Below are positions 29,542 through 37,965 of a stretch of 64,000 nt of DNA, piece after piece. Below the pieces are notes generated by a model. That model saw nothing but the letters and a program-made list of their open reading frames with translations, was not told the DNA's origin and did not search any database. How positions within the stretch are numbered: position 1 is the first letter of the stretch; each line of letters begins with the position of its first letter. This DNA is from PALSA-270 sp963770245. Lineage in GTDB: Bacteria > Acidobacteriota > Terriglobia > Terriglobales > Acidobacteriaceae. The translations under genes were made by a program, and so were the position numbers. The DNA lies in NCBI GenBank assembly GCA_963770245.1, contig CAVYOX010000012.1:434001-498000 (forward strand). Reading direction: 5' to 3'.

Positions 29542-30105
29542 ATGCCGAAAAAGACGGCATTCGCAATTGGATTCGCCTTCATTTTCTGCATCCTTTCGTC
29601 CGCCCAGCAGGACAGAAATAAGCGCCCTAGCCCGCCGGCGCAGGCGCGGTGCGAATTCTCGGACGGAAAAACAATTACCGTCAATTACTCCAGCCCACGC
29701 GCGCGCGGCCGCAAGGTTTTTGGCGAACTTGTCCCCTACGGAGCAGTCTGGAGAACTGGCGCCAATGAGGCCACCACGTTCCTCACCAATGAAAACCTCA
29801 CCACGGTCAAGGGGACCAATATTCCGCCGGGCAGTTACACGATCTTCACAGTCCCCACCCCGAACGCCTGGACGTTGATTATCAACCGGCATACCGGTCA
29901 GCCGGGCACCCCCTACACCTATCGGTCCGAGGAGTTGGCGCGCGTGCCCATGTCCGTTACCCAGCTTCCCACACCCGTCGAGAACTTTACGATTTCATTC
30001 GATCCTATGGGCGGAAGCTGCACCCTGCGCCTTGCCTGGGAGACCACGCAGGCCTCATTGGAGTTCGCCGAAAGAAATACGGATATGCCACTCAAACCGC
30101 AATAG
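29542..30105 (+). CDS. DUF2911 family exported protein
   Basis: A 187-residue protein with a signal peptide (TAFAIGFAFIFCILSSAQQ). The DUF2911 features are ITVNYSSPRARGRKVFGELV, PYGAVWRTGANEATTF, IPPGSYTIFTVP and WTLIINRHTGQPGTPYTY. ATG 29542 is preceded by AAGGAG at 6 bases and is preferred over GTG 29521. The family is common in Acidobacteriota and Bacteroidota; its function is unknown. It is expected in the periplasm or at the surface. Confidence 0.9.
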   Translation: MPKKTAFAIGFAFIFCILSSAQQDRNKRPSPPAQARCEFSDGKTITVNYSSPRARGRKVFGELVPYGAVWRTGANEATTFLTNENLTTVKGTNIPPGSYTIFTVPTPNAWTLIINRHTGQPGTPYTYRSEELARVPMSVTQLPTPVENFTISFDPMGGSCTLRLAWETTQASLEFAERNTDMPLKPQ

Positions 30106-30157
30106 AGCTCTGGTTGCCGCTCCTGAAACTGGCGTCGGAAGGGCGGTCAAGGTTGGC

Positions 30158-30976
30158 TCAGCGACTCGACACAGCGAGACGTTGCTTGCCCTTTGGTTCT
30201 GTTTTGAAATACGCCGTCGGAGTTGTCCCCAACGTTTGCTTGAACATGGAAATGAATGCGCTCGGCGTACTGTAGCCGGATTCGAGAGCTGCGTGTGTGA
30301 CCTTGGCTCCTTCCGCTAAGAGCCGCATGGCCTGCATGAGACGCAGTTGCTGACGCCACTTGCCGAAGGTCATGCCCACGTCTGCTTGAAATAGTCTCTC
30401 CACGGTTCTCTTGCTGGCACCCGCTACTTTGCACAGGCACTTGAGCGTCCGCCGGTCCCCCGGGTCGGCCAAGAGTACCGAAACCAGTCGGAGCGCTCTC
30501 GGGTCGGATGGATTCGGAAGCTGCAAAGGAACCACTGGAATGGCTTCGAGTTGATTGACGATCACATGAATCAAATGACCCTGCCACTGAATCGCCTTAT
30601 CCAGGGTGCGAAGGGTGCAGGCATGAAGAACAAGTTCCTTCAGCAGGGGCGACACATTCACCACGCAACAACCTCGGGGCAGAGTTTTTGCCAGCCGCGG
30701 CCTGAAGTACAGAGTTCGCATCGCAACCGTGCCTGACATCGTGATGGTGTGCGGAACTGCCCCCGGTATCCAAACCGCCCGATGAGTCGGCACCACCCAG
30801 GTGCCGTCACCGGTGCGCACCGTCATGACTCCGCGCGAAGCATAGACGAGTTGGTCACGATCGTGAAAATGCAACGGGACCACGTGCCCGGCGGGGTAGT
30901 CGTGTGTCAGGGTCGTAATCTGCGAGTGGCCATTTCCCAAGGGCTCGAAAATCGCACTTTGGCGTTTTTGCGACAT
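30158..30976 (-). CDS. AraC-family regulator with N-terminal cupin
   Basis: A 272-residue regulator. The N-terminal cupin (PLHFHDRDQLVYASRGVMTV, WVVPTHRAVWIPGAVPHTI) should bind a small ligand, and the C-terminal double HTH (GASKRTVERLFQADVGMTFG, ESGYSTPSAFISMFKQTLG) binds DNA. The layout is that of one-component AraC activators. Its start is divergent from the methyltransferase at 31062 (85 bp apart), a likely target. It is convergent with DUF2911. Confidence 0.88.
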   Translation of the reverse strand: MSQKRQSAIFEPLGNGHSQITTLTHDYPAGHVVPLHFHDRDQLVYASRGVMTVRTGDGTWVVPTHRAVWIPGAVPHTITMSGTVAMRTLYFRPRLAKTLPRGCCVVNVSPLLKELVLHACTLRTLDKAIQWQGHLIHVIVNQLEAIPVVPLQLPNPSDPRALRLVSVLLADPGDRRTLKCLCKVAGASKRTVERLFQADVGMTFGKWRQQLRLMQAMRLLAEGAKVTHAALESGYSTPSAFISMFKQTLGTTPTAYFKTEPKGKQRLAVSSR

Positions 30977-31061
30977 CTATTGGCACAATATCGGAAGTAC
31001 GCAGACCGGGCAAGCGCTAATCTGGGCCGGTCTGAAACTGAGAACGGAGGGTGGGGACGCC

Positions 31062-31634
31062 GTGAACCGTTTGCATCACTGGTTGTGCCGTTCATCCCGA
31101 TGGCGGAAAACCATCGAGCAGCGAGTCCCCTGGGTCGTTTCTGGCGCCGACCTTGGTCCGGATGTCCTCGAGGTGGGACCCGGGCCCGGTCTCACGACGG
31201 ATCGGTTGCTGCTGCTAGCGCGGCGCATCACTGCGATCGAGATCGACCGAGCGTTGGCGGAGTCTCTGCGCACGCGGCTCAGCGGCAGCAATGTCGAAGT
31301 GGTCACCGGTGATGCTACTGCCATGCCGTTCGCAGACGGCCAGTTTTCCGGAGGGGTCTCGTTCACCATGCTCCATCATGTGCCGTCTCGAGAACTGCAG
31401 GACAAGCTGCTTCGAGAAGTGTGGCGCGTCCTAAAGCCGGGAGGGGTCTTTGTGGGCAGCGACAGCCTGCAGAGTTTGGTCATGCGGGTGATCCACCTCG
31501 GTGACACACTCGTTCCCGTTGAACCGGATACATTCGGCGTGCGGCTGGAAGCCGCTGGATTCGAGGTTTTGCAAGTGGAAAAAAGCGCGGACGCATTTCG
31601 CTTCTACGCGCGGAAACCGATAGCAGGTTCATAG
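31062..31634 (+). CDS. Class I SAM-dependent methyltransferase
   Basis: A 190-residue methyltransferase with motif I VLEVGPGPGLTTDRLL, the acidic end of strand 2 (ITAIEIDRAL), GDATAMPFADGQF and LREVWRVLKPGGVFVGSDSL. It belongs to the Methyltransf_11 type and methylates an unknown small molecule. It starts at GTG 31062; there is no ATG in the N-terminal part. It is followed after 33 bases by an exported protein, so the two may be co-transcribed under the divergent AraC regulator. Confidence 0.87.
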   Translation: MNRLHHWLCRSSRWRKTIEQRVPWVVSGADLGPDVLEVGPGPGLTTDRLLLLARRITAIEIDRALAESLRTRLSGSNVEVVTGDATAMPFADGQFSGGVSFTMLHHVPSRELQDKLLREVWRVLKPGGVFVGSDSLQSLVMRVIHLGDTLVPVEPDTFGVRLEAAGFEVLQVEKSADAFRFYARKPIAGS

Positions 31635-31667
31635 GGCGACGCTCGATACCAGGGGAGGAATACGGTC

Positions 31668-32225
31668 ATGCCGGAATACAGAGTTGTGGTTGGTTCTCCG
31701 GCGTGGAGAAACATTCTTTTGCTTCTCGCCGTCGCAGGATGGCTTTCCTTGACCACGACTCCCGCGCTGGCTGCCGACGATTCAGAACCCTGTTCCGCAA
31801 ACTCGGAGAGCCGGCAGCTGGACTTCTGGCTCGGCGATTGGAATGTGACCTATCCCGGCATGCCGGGTAGCGCCCGCAGCCAAGTCTCCCTCGATCTCGA
31901 CAGGTGCCTCCTGGTCGAAAGCTGGGATGGAGGAAAGGGTCACAGGGGAAAGAACATGTTCGCCTATAGCTCGGAGGATGACCATTGGCACGGCATGTTC
32001 GCGGATAATCAGGGTCGGGTTCACGTGTTGGAAGGAAAAGTCGCACCCGGCTCCGCCGAGTTTACCGGACCCAGCCGCGGCCGCGATGGGCAGACGGTGT
32101 TGAATCGAATCCGAGTGGTGCGGGTGGCGGCGAATAAGGTTGACCAGTCCTGGGAAAAATCAACCGACAACGGCATCACTTGGACGATGGAGTTCGACGG
32201 GGCGTACTCGCGCAAGAATCCCTAA
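31668..32225 (+). CDS. Exported DUF1579-like hypothetical protein
   Basis: A 185-residue protein with a signal peptide (NILLLLAVAGWLSLTTTPALA, cut near AADD). The mature part begins with RQLDFWLGDWNVTYPG and ends with WEKSTDNGITWTMEFDGAYS. The FWxGxW opening and closing strand are like DUF1579-type lipocalin-shaped proteins. Function is unknown; a small-ligand or lipid-binding role outside the cytoplasm is only a guess. It starts at ATG 31668, with GGGGAGG 11-17 bases upstream. Confidence 0.7.
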   Translation: MPEYRVVVGSPAWRNILLLLAVAGWLSLTTTPALAADDSEPCSANSESRQLDFWLGDWNVTYPGMPGSARSQVSLDLDRCLLVESWDGGKGHRGKNMFAYSSEDDHWHGMFADNQGRVHVLEGKVAPGSAEFTGPSRGRDGQTVLNRIRVVRVAANKVDQSWEKSTDNGITWTMEFDGAYSRKNP

Positions 32226-32252
32226 TTAGGAAGTTACGGAGCATCGCTCGCT

Positions 32253-32555
32253 ATGCGCCAACATTTCCTGCGGTTTCGAGCGTTTTTGTTGATCTGCGCG
32301 ATCGCGCGCGGAGCGGGTGCGCTAGCGCTGGGGGAGGCGGCGGCTCCGACCGTGACCGTTCAATCCGGCATTCTCGCAGGCACGCATTTTGGCTCAGCCG
32401 GCAATGAGGTGGCATTCCTGGGCGTGCCCTACGCAGCATCGCCCATCGGGGAGCTGCGCTGGAGACCGCCGCAACCGGTCAGTCCGTGGAGCGGAACACG
32501 TCAGGCGACCGAGTTCGGCGCCGCCTGTCCGCAGCTTCGAGCCAGCTGGTTGCCC
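32253..32555 (+). pseudogene. Carboxylesterase type B, N-terminal fragment
   Basis: ATG 32253 opens with a signal peptide (FLLICAIARGAGALA). The start of a type B carboxylesterase follows: VTVQSGILAGT, FLGVPYAASPIGELRWRPPQ and ATEFGAACPQLRASWLP. Such enzymes have about 500 residues with a GxSxG serine far downstream; only about 100 remain here. Homology ends near 32550, and the codons to 32690 are out-of-frame regulator sequence. It is fused at the DNA level to the GlxA-like fragment that follows. Confidence 0.75.
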
Positions 32556-33022
32556 TGCTGGCTTGGGTCGAGGAGGATTGTGGCAACGCCATTGCCAGCG
32601 AGGTGGCCCGTGAACTGGTTTTGTTTCTACGCCGGCCCGGAGGTCAAGCTCAGCTCAGCGTCTCTTTGGCCGCACAGGCCAAAGAAATGAAATCCATGCA
32701 GGAACTTCAAGTTTGGATTGCGGAGAATCTTCAGCAGCCGCTCTCGCTCCCGATTCTTGCCGACCGCGTAGCGATGAGCGTGCGCAACTTCGAGCGGGTG
32801 TTCACGCGAGAGTTGGGAGTTCCGCCAGCCCGCTACGTTCTCGAGATGCGGGTGGAAGCTGCGCGACGCATGTTAGAACGGACCGGCAAAGGACTGGAAC
32901 AGATCGCCCTGGCCTGTGGCTTTTCAAGCGCCGATGCAATGAGACGCGCTCTCCTGCGCACCTTGCGAATAACCCCGCTCGGCTGTCGCCGCCATCTGTC
33001 CTTGTCGGCTCCATCCAAATGA
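32546..33022 (+). pseudogene. GlxA-type AraC regulator, C-terminal fragment
   Basis: An open frame (possible GTG start 32486) carries the end of the DJ-1/PfpI domain (LLAWVEEDCGNAIASEVARE, LVLFLRRPGGQAQLSVSLAA) and a complete C-terminal AraC DNA-binding domain (LADRVAMSVRNFERVFTREL, LEQIALACGFSSADAMRRAL). GlxA-type regulators have about 320 residues; the N-terminal half is missing and replaced by carboxylesterase sequence. The remaining 150-180 residues could still be a DNA-binding protein if translated from an internal start. I take it as one side of a deletion junction. Confidence 0.75.
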
Positions 33023-33280
33023 CCTCCTGTCGGAAACGGTTGCCGGCAGTGAGCACGCAAGAAGGCTGGTTTTCCTAGAAGGAGAGAACTCGTTCCTGCG
33101 CCTAGAGTCCAGGGCCAACCAGCCGTGGATGGAACTCTCCCAAAATTGCACTCCTAAGTGTAGGTCATCACCGCAATCGCCCTTCGGGTGGCGAACCTGG
33201 CTGAATCCACAACCGGGGTATACTGATGGCGATCCACACGGGCATATTCTCGAACGAGTGCGGGCCGCTAAGGAGAACAG

Positions 33281-33682
33281 GTGAACCAACCCGGATCCCT
33301 TTGGCCTCTCAGCGTCATCCTGTTCGCCGGGTTGGTTCTTCCAGGCTGCAGCTCACTCAATCCGCTCTGCGGGAGCGCCCGTCCGGCTCCGATCATCGCT
33401 TCTCTCTCGCCCAGTTCCGTTACTTACGTCCAAGTGCAGCAGGGCTTTCTCCTCAGCGTGAACGGTAGCCAGTTTGTTTCGTCCTCGGTTGTGGTCATCA
33501 ATGGCACCACCCTGAGCACGACGGTTACCAGCAGTGAGCAGTTACAAGTGACGATAACGACCACCGTGATCCCGGGTCCTGGCACCGCCAGCGTGACCGT
33601 CAGTACTCCGAGTGGAACCTCAGGCGATTTGGGATGCACCAGTGGTGGAACCAGTAGCGCGCTCGAACTTACCATCATTTAA
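33281..33682 (+). CDS. IPT/TIG-domain lipoprotein
   Basis: A 133-residue protein starting at GTG 33281 with AAGGAG 5 bases upstream. The signal peptide ends in a lipobox (LVLPGC), so it is lipid-anchored, probably at the outer membrane. The mature part is one Ig-like IPT/TIG fold: IIASLSPSSVTYVQVQQG, FLLSVNGSQFVSSSVVVING, then VTVSTPSG. Function is unknown; such domains mostly mediate binding. It has no obvious operon partner. Confidence 0.8.
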   Translation: MNQPGSLWPLSVILFAGLVLPGCSSLNPLCGSARPAPIIASLSPSSVTYVQVQQGFLLSVNGSQFVSSSVVVINGTTLSTTVTSSEQLQVTITTTVIPGPGTASVTVSTPSGTSGDLGCTSGGTSSALELTII

Positions 33683-33840
33683 CCGTCAAAGATTGCTCGC
33701 TGCGGAACTTCGGGGGCGCGGTTGCTCCAGTCCGCGCCATGTTCTGATTTGCAGGGTGATGGGGTTCGAGGGCGTTCCCCTGAACGACCCTCGGTCCTGC
33801 GCGATCAGAGTCGGTTCTCGGCCATCGTTGATTTCGAGGC

Positions 33841-33882
33841 AAAACAAAAACGCCCCAGACTCAAACGAGTCCCTGGGACGTT
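33841..33882 (-). terminator. Isolated minus-strand rho-independent terminator
   Basis: Read on the minus strand, a long hairpin with arms AACGTCCCAGGGACTC and GAGTCTGGGGCGTT around a GTTT loop is followed by TTTTGTTTT. No minus-strand protein gene ends here. The sequence before it (33883 to about 34020) contains a further inverted repeat, CCCCCGA ... TCGGGGG, so the terminator may close an unannotated small RNA. Confidence 0.6.
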
Positions 33883-34182
33883 TCCGTCGAACAGCCCTCC
33901 CCCGAAAACTGCTCAACCACACCGTACTGCTCGGGGGTTCTCGTGGGAATGGCCCGATTGGGCTACGCGTCGAACCTAAGCCTATTCCGGCAGTTTGAGC
34001 GATGGTGATGACAAGCAAGACGATAGAGCTCACCGCTCGATCGCTGAGCGCTATTTTCGAACATCCCCCGCATCATTAGAATTGGAAGAGAATTGGAAGC
34101 CGAGCGCGGATGCATTTCCTACGGGCTGGCAAATGGGTGGGGCGCGGACGGCGGGTGAGACCAGGGTCCGAGTTGGATTCTG

Positions 34183-34519
34183 GTGAACGCCCACGGGGTC
34201 CGAGGCATTCCGCCATTTGATCCTTCTCCTTTCTCGCTGCTCGGGCTGATGGTGGCTGTCGAGGCGGTGGTGCTTTCGAGTTTCATCCTGATGCGCCAGA
34301 ATCGCATGACGAAACGCGCCGAGCGCCGAGATCACTTGAATCTGCAGATCGATCTCATCGCAGAGAAAGAGGTCACGAAACTGCTGCAAATGGTGCGCGC
34401 TTTGCGCCCACCTGGGGCTCAATCAGATCGCGGAAGACGAAGAGTTGAAGGGATTTACGAAAACGACCTCGCTAGAGACCTTAACCCAGAGAATCGACGA
34501 TACCCTTCCCGAGGCTTAA
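34183..34519 (+). pseudogene. DUF1003 membrane protein, truncated and frameshifted
   Basis: The frame from 34183 reads NAHGVRGIPPFDPSPFSLLG, then FILMRQNRMTKRAERRDHLN and LQIDLIAEKEVTKLLQMV, the core of DUF1003 proteins. Near 34410 the frame changes and continues as HLGLNQIAEDEELKGFTKTT to a TAA at 34517. The N-terminal first helix is not found in frame upstream, and a further break near 34183 is likely. At least one frameshift and loss of the N-terminus make it a pseudogene. Confidence 0.65.
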
Positions 34520-34639
34520 ACCCGGGCGCTCCGGCCGTCGCTCTTTCCTGGCCATCCAGCGGATTTGCCCGGGCAGCGTTGCCAATCGATTCGTCTATCT
34601 CCCCAATTTGCGAGACAATAGGCAGGGAAGGCCACCTCG

Positions 34640-35974
34640 ATGAAGCTGCTCGTATCGCGCGCTCTTGACGGACTGCTGGCCGGATTGCTCCTATGCACCT
34701 TCTGCACCTTTTCCATTCCCGCTGGGGCCGAAGTGCTGAAGATCGTGCTCGACGACACCATCCAGCCCATCACCGCCGAGTACATCGGCCGCGCCATTGA
34801 GGACGCCGACCGCAACCAGGACCAAGCGGTGCTGATTGAGATCAGCACCCCTGGCGGCCTCCTCGACTCCACGCGCGACATCATCGAAAAAATCTTGGCG
34901 TCGCCCGTGCCCGTCATTCTCTACGTTGCCCCGAGCGGCAGTCGCGCGGCTTCCGCCGGATTTTTCATCCTGGAAAGCGCGGACATCGCCGCCATGGCCC
35001 CGGGTACCAATACCGGCGCAGCCCATCCCGTCAGCCTCTTTGGCGGCAAGATGGACGACGTGATGAAGGAAAAGATCGAGAACGACTCCGCCGCCTTCAT
35101 GCGTTCCTTCGTATCCAAGCGCGGCCGCAACGTCGAAGTGGCCGAAAGCGCCGTACGCCAATCCAAATCGTTCACCGATGAGGAAGCGCTCTCCGAGCAT
35201 CTGATTGACTACATCGCCCCGAGCGAAGACCGATTGTTCGAGCAGATCGCGAACAAGCCCGTCAAACGCTTCAATGGCCAAGTGGTCACGCTGCATCTGG
35301 TCGGCCAGCCGATCCGCCTGTTCCATATGACCTTGAAGCAGCAAATCCTCGATTACATCCTCGATCCGAACATTGCCTTCTTGCTGCTGGTCATCGGCGC
35401 TCTCGCCTTGTACGCGGAATTCAACCATCCCGGCGCGGTCGTCCCCGGAACTGTGGGCGTGATTTTCATTCTTCTGGCAGCCTTCGCCTTCGACGTGCTG
35501 CCGATCCGCTTTGCTGCGCTGCTTCTGATCTTGCTTTCCTTTGCTCTATTCGCGCTCGAGGCGAAATTCGCCACCCACGGTGTTCTGGCCATTGGCGGCA
35601 TCGCCACGCTCGCCCTCGGCGGCCTGCTTCTGGTCGACGCGCCCGTCCCGGAGATGCAAGTCCATCTGTTCACGGCTCTCGCGGTCAGCATCCCTTTCGG
35701 CCTGATTACCGTGTTCCTGATGAGCATCGCTCTGAAAGCCCACGCCAACAAGGTGGTGACCGGACCGCAAGGCATGATCGGCGACGTGGGCACGGCGCAA
35801 ACGGCGCTCTCTCCCCGCGGCAAGGTGTCGATTCACGGCGAACTCTGGGACGCCGTCGCTTCGGCCGATGTGGCCGCCGGGCAACCGGTGGTGGTGCGCC
35901 ATCTCGATGGCCTCGAGCTGCAAGTAGAACCGACCTCAACGCTCGATCGCACGCCGGCTCCGGCCTCCTTGTAG
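34640..35974 (+). CDS. nfeD: NfeD-family long form, membrane serine protease
   Basis: A 444-residue protein with a signal peptide (LLAGLLLCTFCTFSIPAGA) and a ClpP-like serine protease domain (about 30-230; STPGGLLDSTRDIIEKIL, VAPSGSRAASAGFFILESAD with the likely nucleophile Ser). Four or five helices follow (about 245-375), and a C-terminal OB-fold NfeD domain (VVTGPQGMIGDVGTAQTALS). This long NfeD form cuts the C-terminus of partner stomatins in other organisms. The stomatin-like gene at 36115, 140 bp downstream on the same strand, is the expected partner. Confidence 0.9.
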   Translation: MKLLVSRALDGLLAGLLLCTFCTFSIPAGAEVLKIVLDDTIQPITAEYIGRAIEDADRNQDQAVLIEISTPGGLLDSTRDIIEKILASPVPVILYVAPSGSRAASAGFFILESADIAAMAPGTNTGAAHPVSLFGGKMDDVMKEKIENDSAAFMRSFVSKRGRNVEVAESAVRQSKSFTDEEALSEHLIDYIAPSEDRLFEQIANKPVKRFNGQVVTLHLVGQPIRLFHMTLKQQILDYILDPNIAFLLLVIGALALYAEFNHPGAVVPGTVGVIFILLAAFAFDVLPIRFAALLLILLSFALFALEAKFATHGVLAIGGIATLALGGLLLVDAPVPEMQVHLFTALAVSIPFGLITVFLMSIALKAHANKVVTGPQGMIGDVGTAQTALSPRGKVSIHGELWDAVASADVAAGQPVVVRHLDGLELQVEPTSTLDRTPAPASL

Positions 35975-36114
35975 GCCTCGAGGTTACTCGGCGAAAACCG
36001 GCTGGGGCGGCCCGGGCCGCGGTTATCCTCGCCGCCAACACCCGGTGTCCGGGAATCACCGCATCCCTCGGCCTAAGTGCGATACAATCCGCCCGAGCAG
36101 CAGGAGAGGCTTCC

Positions 36115-36912
36115 ATGGAAGGACTCGGGTTTGGTTTCACCTCGATCGTCATCGTCGTCATCGTTCTTTATCTCTTCAGCTCGATCAAGATTCTGGCCGA
36201 ATACGAGCGGGGTGTCATCTTTCGTCTCGGCCGCTTGCTGCCGCAGGCCAAAGGCCCGGGGGTCATTCTGGTGTTTGTCCCTCTCGACCGCCTGGTGCGC
36301 ATCTCCCTGCGCCAGGAGGCCTTGGAAGTCCCTCCCCAAGACATCATCACCCGCGACAACGTGACCCTGAAGGTCAACGCCGTCATCTTCCTGCGGGTGA
36401 TTGAGCCCAATAAGGCGGTGGTCGAGGTTTCGAACTACGTGTACCAGACCTCCCAGTTCGCACAGACCACGCTGCGTTCGGTGCTCGGGGAACAGGAACT
36501 CGACGAACTGCTCTCGCACCGCGACAAGATCAACACCCGCCTGCAGAGCATCCTGGACACTCACACCGCCCCCTGGGGAGTGAAGGTGGCAAACGTGGAG
36601 GTCAAGCAGGTCGACATGCCGGAGTCCATGCTGCGCGCCATGGCCAAGCAGGCGGAAGCCGAACGCGAGAAGCGCTCGAAGATCATTCATGCCGAGGGTG
36701 AATTTTCCGCCGCCCAACGGTTGGTGGATGCAGCCCACCTGTTGGCCACCGAACCGGTCAGCGTGCAACTGCGCTATCTGCAAACTCTGACGGAAATCGG
36801 AGTGGAGAAAAACACCACCGTGATCTTCCCTGTCCCGGTGGATTTTTTCTCCGGGTTACAGAAAATCCTGGGCAAACCTGAGGGAGATGGCTTGCCGGCC
36901 GGCAAGAGCTGA
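36115..36912 (+). CDS. Slipin / stomatin-like SPFH protein
   Basis: A 265-residue SPFH protein. An N-terminal membrane segment (TSIVIVVIVLYLFSSIKI) is followed by YERGVIFRLGRLLPQAKGPG, the PHB core and a coiled region (MAKQAEAEREKRSKIIHAEG) that drives oligomerisation. Slipins organise membrane patches and pair with NfeD. ATG 36115 has AGGAGAGG upstream, and GATACAAT near 36080 could be a -10 box. The last codons contain a 16-bp palindrome, CTTGCCGGCCGGCAAG (36891-36906), of unknown meaning. Confidence 0.93.
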   Translation: MEGLGFGFTSIVIVVIVLYLFSSIKILAEYERGVIFRLGRLLPQAKGPGVILVFVPLDRLVRISLRQEALEVPPQDIITRDNVTLKVNAVIFLRVIEPNKAVVEVSNYVYQTSQFAQTTLRSVLGEQELDELLSHRDKINTRLQSILDTHTAPWGVKVANVEVKQVDMPESMLRAMAKQAEAEREKRSKIIHAEGEFSAAQRLVDAAHLLATEPVSVQLRYLQTLTEIGVEKNTTVIFPVPVDFFSGLQKILGKPEGDGLPAGKS

Positions 36913-36942
36913 GCCGCCTTCTCCCGGGAGAAATGAGCAGGC

Positions 36943-37545
36943 ATGGCGAGCACCCTAATGTCGAGTTCCGAGGACACTGAAATCACCCTGGGCACAGGCA
37001 AGATGCTGGCCCTGTTCTTCGGCCTGGTAGCCCTGTGCGCGGTCTTTTTCGGCATGGGCTTCAAGGTGGGTAGGAATTCCGCCGTCCCCGCTGCCGCCGG
37101 AGATTCGACGGTTTCGGTGGCCGCCTCGAACGGGGGCGCGCGCCCGTCGGCCGTGAGGCAGACGGCTGACTCCGGGGCCAATGCCTCGCCCGACGTCGCA
37201 TTTTACAAGCCCGACAACTCGCCAAAGGCCAGCCAGGTGGCTCCTGCGGGCGCCGCGACCGCGGCAGCCGACAATACTCCGAGCACCGCGGGCGCAGCCG
37301 GCGCAGACCCGGCGATGGCTCCGGCTACCAATGGCTATTACGTCCAGGTAGCGGCGGTCAGCAAACAGGAGGACGGGGACGCGCTGGTCGATGCCCTCAA
37401 GAAAAAGCAGTATCCGGCATTCTCCTCGCCCGGCCCCGACAAGCTGTTCCATGTGCAGGTCGGCCCCTTCACCGACATCCGGAATGCCGAAGAAACACGT
37501 TCGAAGCTCGTAACCGACGGCTACAACCCGATTCTGAAGAAATAA
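36943..37545 (+). CDS. SPOR-domain membrane protein
   Basis: A 200-residue protein. One membrane helix (MLALFFGLVALCAVFFGMGF, about 22-41) is followed by a low-complexity Ala/Pro linker and a C-terminal SPOR domain (GYYVQVAAVSKQEDGDALVD, FHVQVGPFTDIRNAEETRSK). SPOR domains bind denuded glycan strands at the septum, so it probably acts in cell division or peptidoglycan remodelling. It follows the slipin gene by 30 bases on the same strand. Confidence 0.87.
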   Translation: MASTLMSSSEDTEITLGTGKMLALFFGLVALCAVFFGMGFKVGRNSAVPAAAGDSTVSVAASNGGARPSAVRQTADSGANASPDVAFYKPDNSPKASQVAPAGAATAAADNTPSTAGAAGADPAMAPATNGYYVQVAAVSKQEDGDALVDALKKKQYPAFSSPGPDKLFHVQVGPFTDIRNAEETRSKLVTDGYNPILKK

Positions 37546-37652
37546 CTGCGGGGGCTCGCGAACCGATCTCGCATCGGGCTTCCCCGGGGATCGAACCTCT
37601 CCGGGATCTAGCACCTGCCGCCTCACGCGGTGAAAGGTCATTGGTAGGTACC

Positions 37653-37952
37653 GTGAGCAGCTCCGAGCAACTGCTGGATCGTGTCTTGCAGGCGATTGCC
37701 GATCCCACTCGCCGTCGCATTCTGCAGACTCTGCGGGCGCGCGGGGCCTGCTCGATCGGCAAGGACGTCGGTCTGTGCGCCTCCGACATCGAGCAGCGCA
37801 TTCCAGTCTCGCAGCCCACCATTTCGCATCACATGGCGATTCTCAAAAAAGCTGGGCTGGTCGAAGCGCAGAAGATCGGCCAATGGATGTGGTATCGCCG
37901 CAACGATCGGGCTCTGCGCCAGTTCGCGAAAATTCTGCGCCAGAGTCTGTGA
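37653..37952 (+). CDS. ArsR-family HTH regulator
   Basis: A 99-residue winged-helix regulator: LLDRVLQAIADPTRRRILQT, then the recognition region IPVSQPTISHHMAILKKAGL and VEAQKIGQWMWYRRNDRAL. No ArsR-type metal-binding Cys pair is seen in the recognition helix; two Cys lie in the insert CSIGKDVGLCASD, which could bind a metal. The start is GTG 37653 or TTG 37641. It is convergent with the kinase gene, 13 bp apart. Confidence 0.83.
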   Translation: MSSSEQLLDRVLQAIADPTRRRILQTLRARGACSIGKDVGLCASDIEQRIPVSQPTISHHMAILKKAGLVEAQKIGQWMWYRRNDRALRQFAKILRQSL

Positions 37953-37965
37953 ACCCCGCCGGGTT

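Noticed and set aside
36891..36906. 16-bp palindrome CTTGCCGGCCGGCAAG at the end of the slipin gene
   Set aside because: Within codons and GC-rich, with no T-run; too weak to call a terminator or operator.
37570..37620. tRNA-like sequence (GGGATCGAACC) on the minus strand
   Set aside because: The flanks do not form a T-stem or acceptor stem; there is no cloverleaf.
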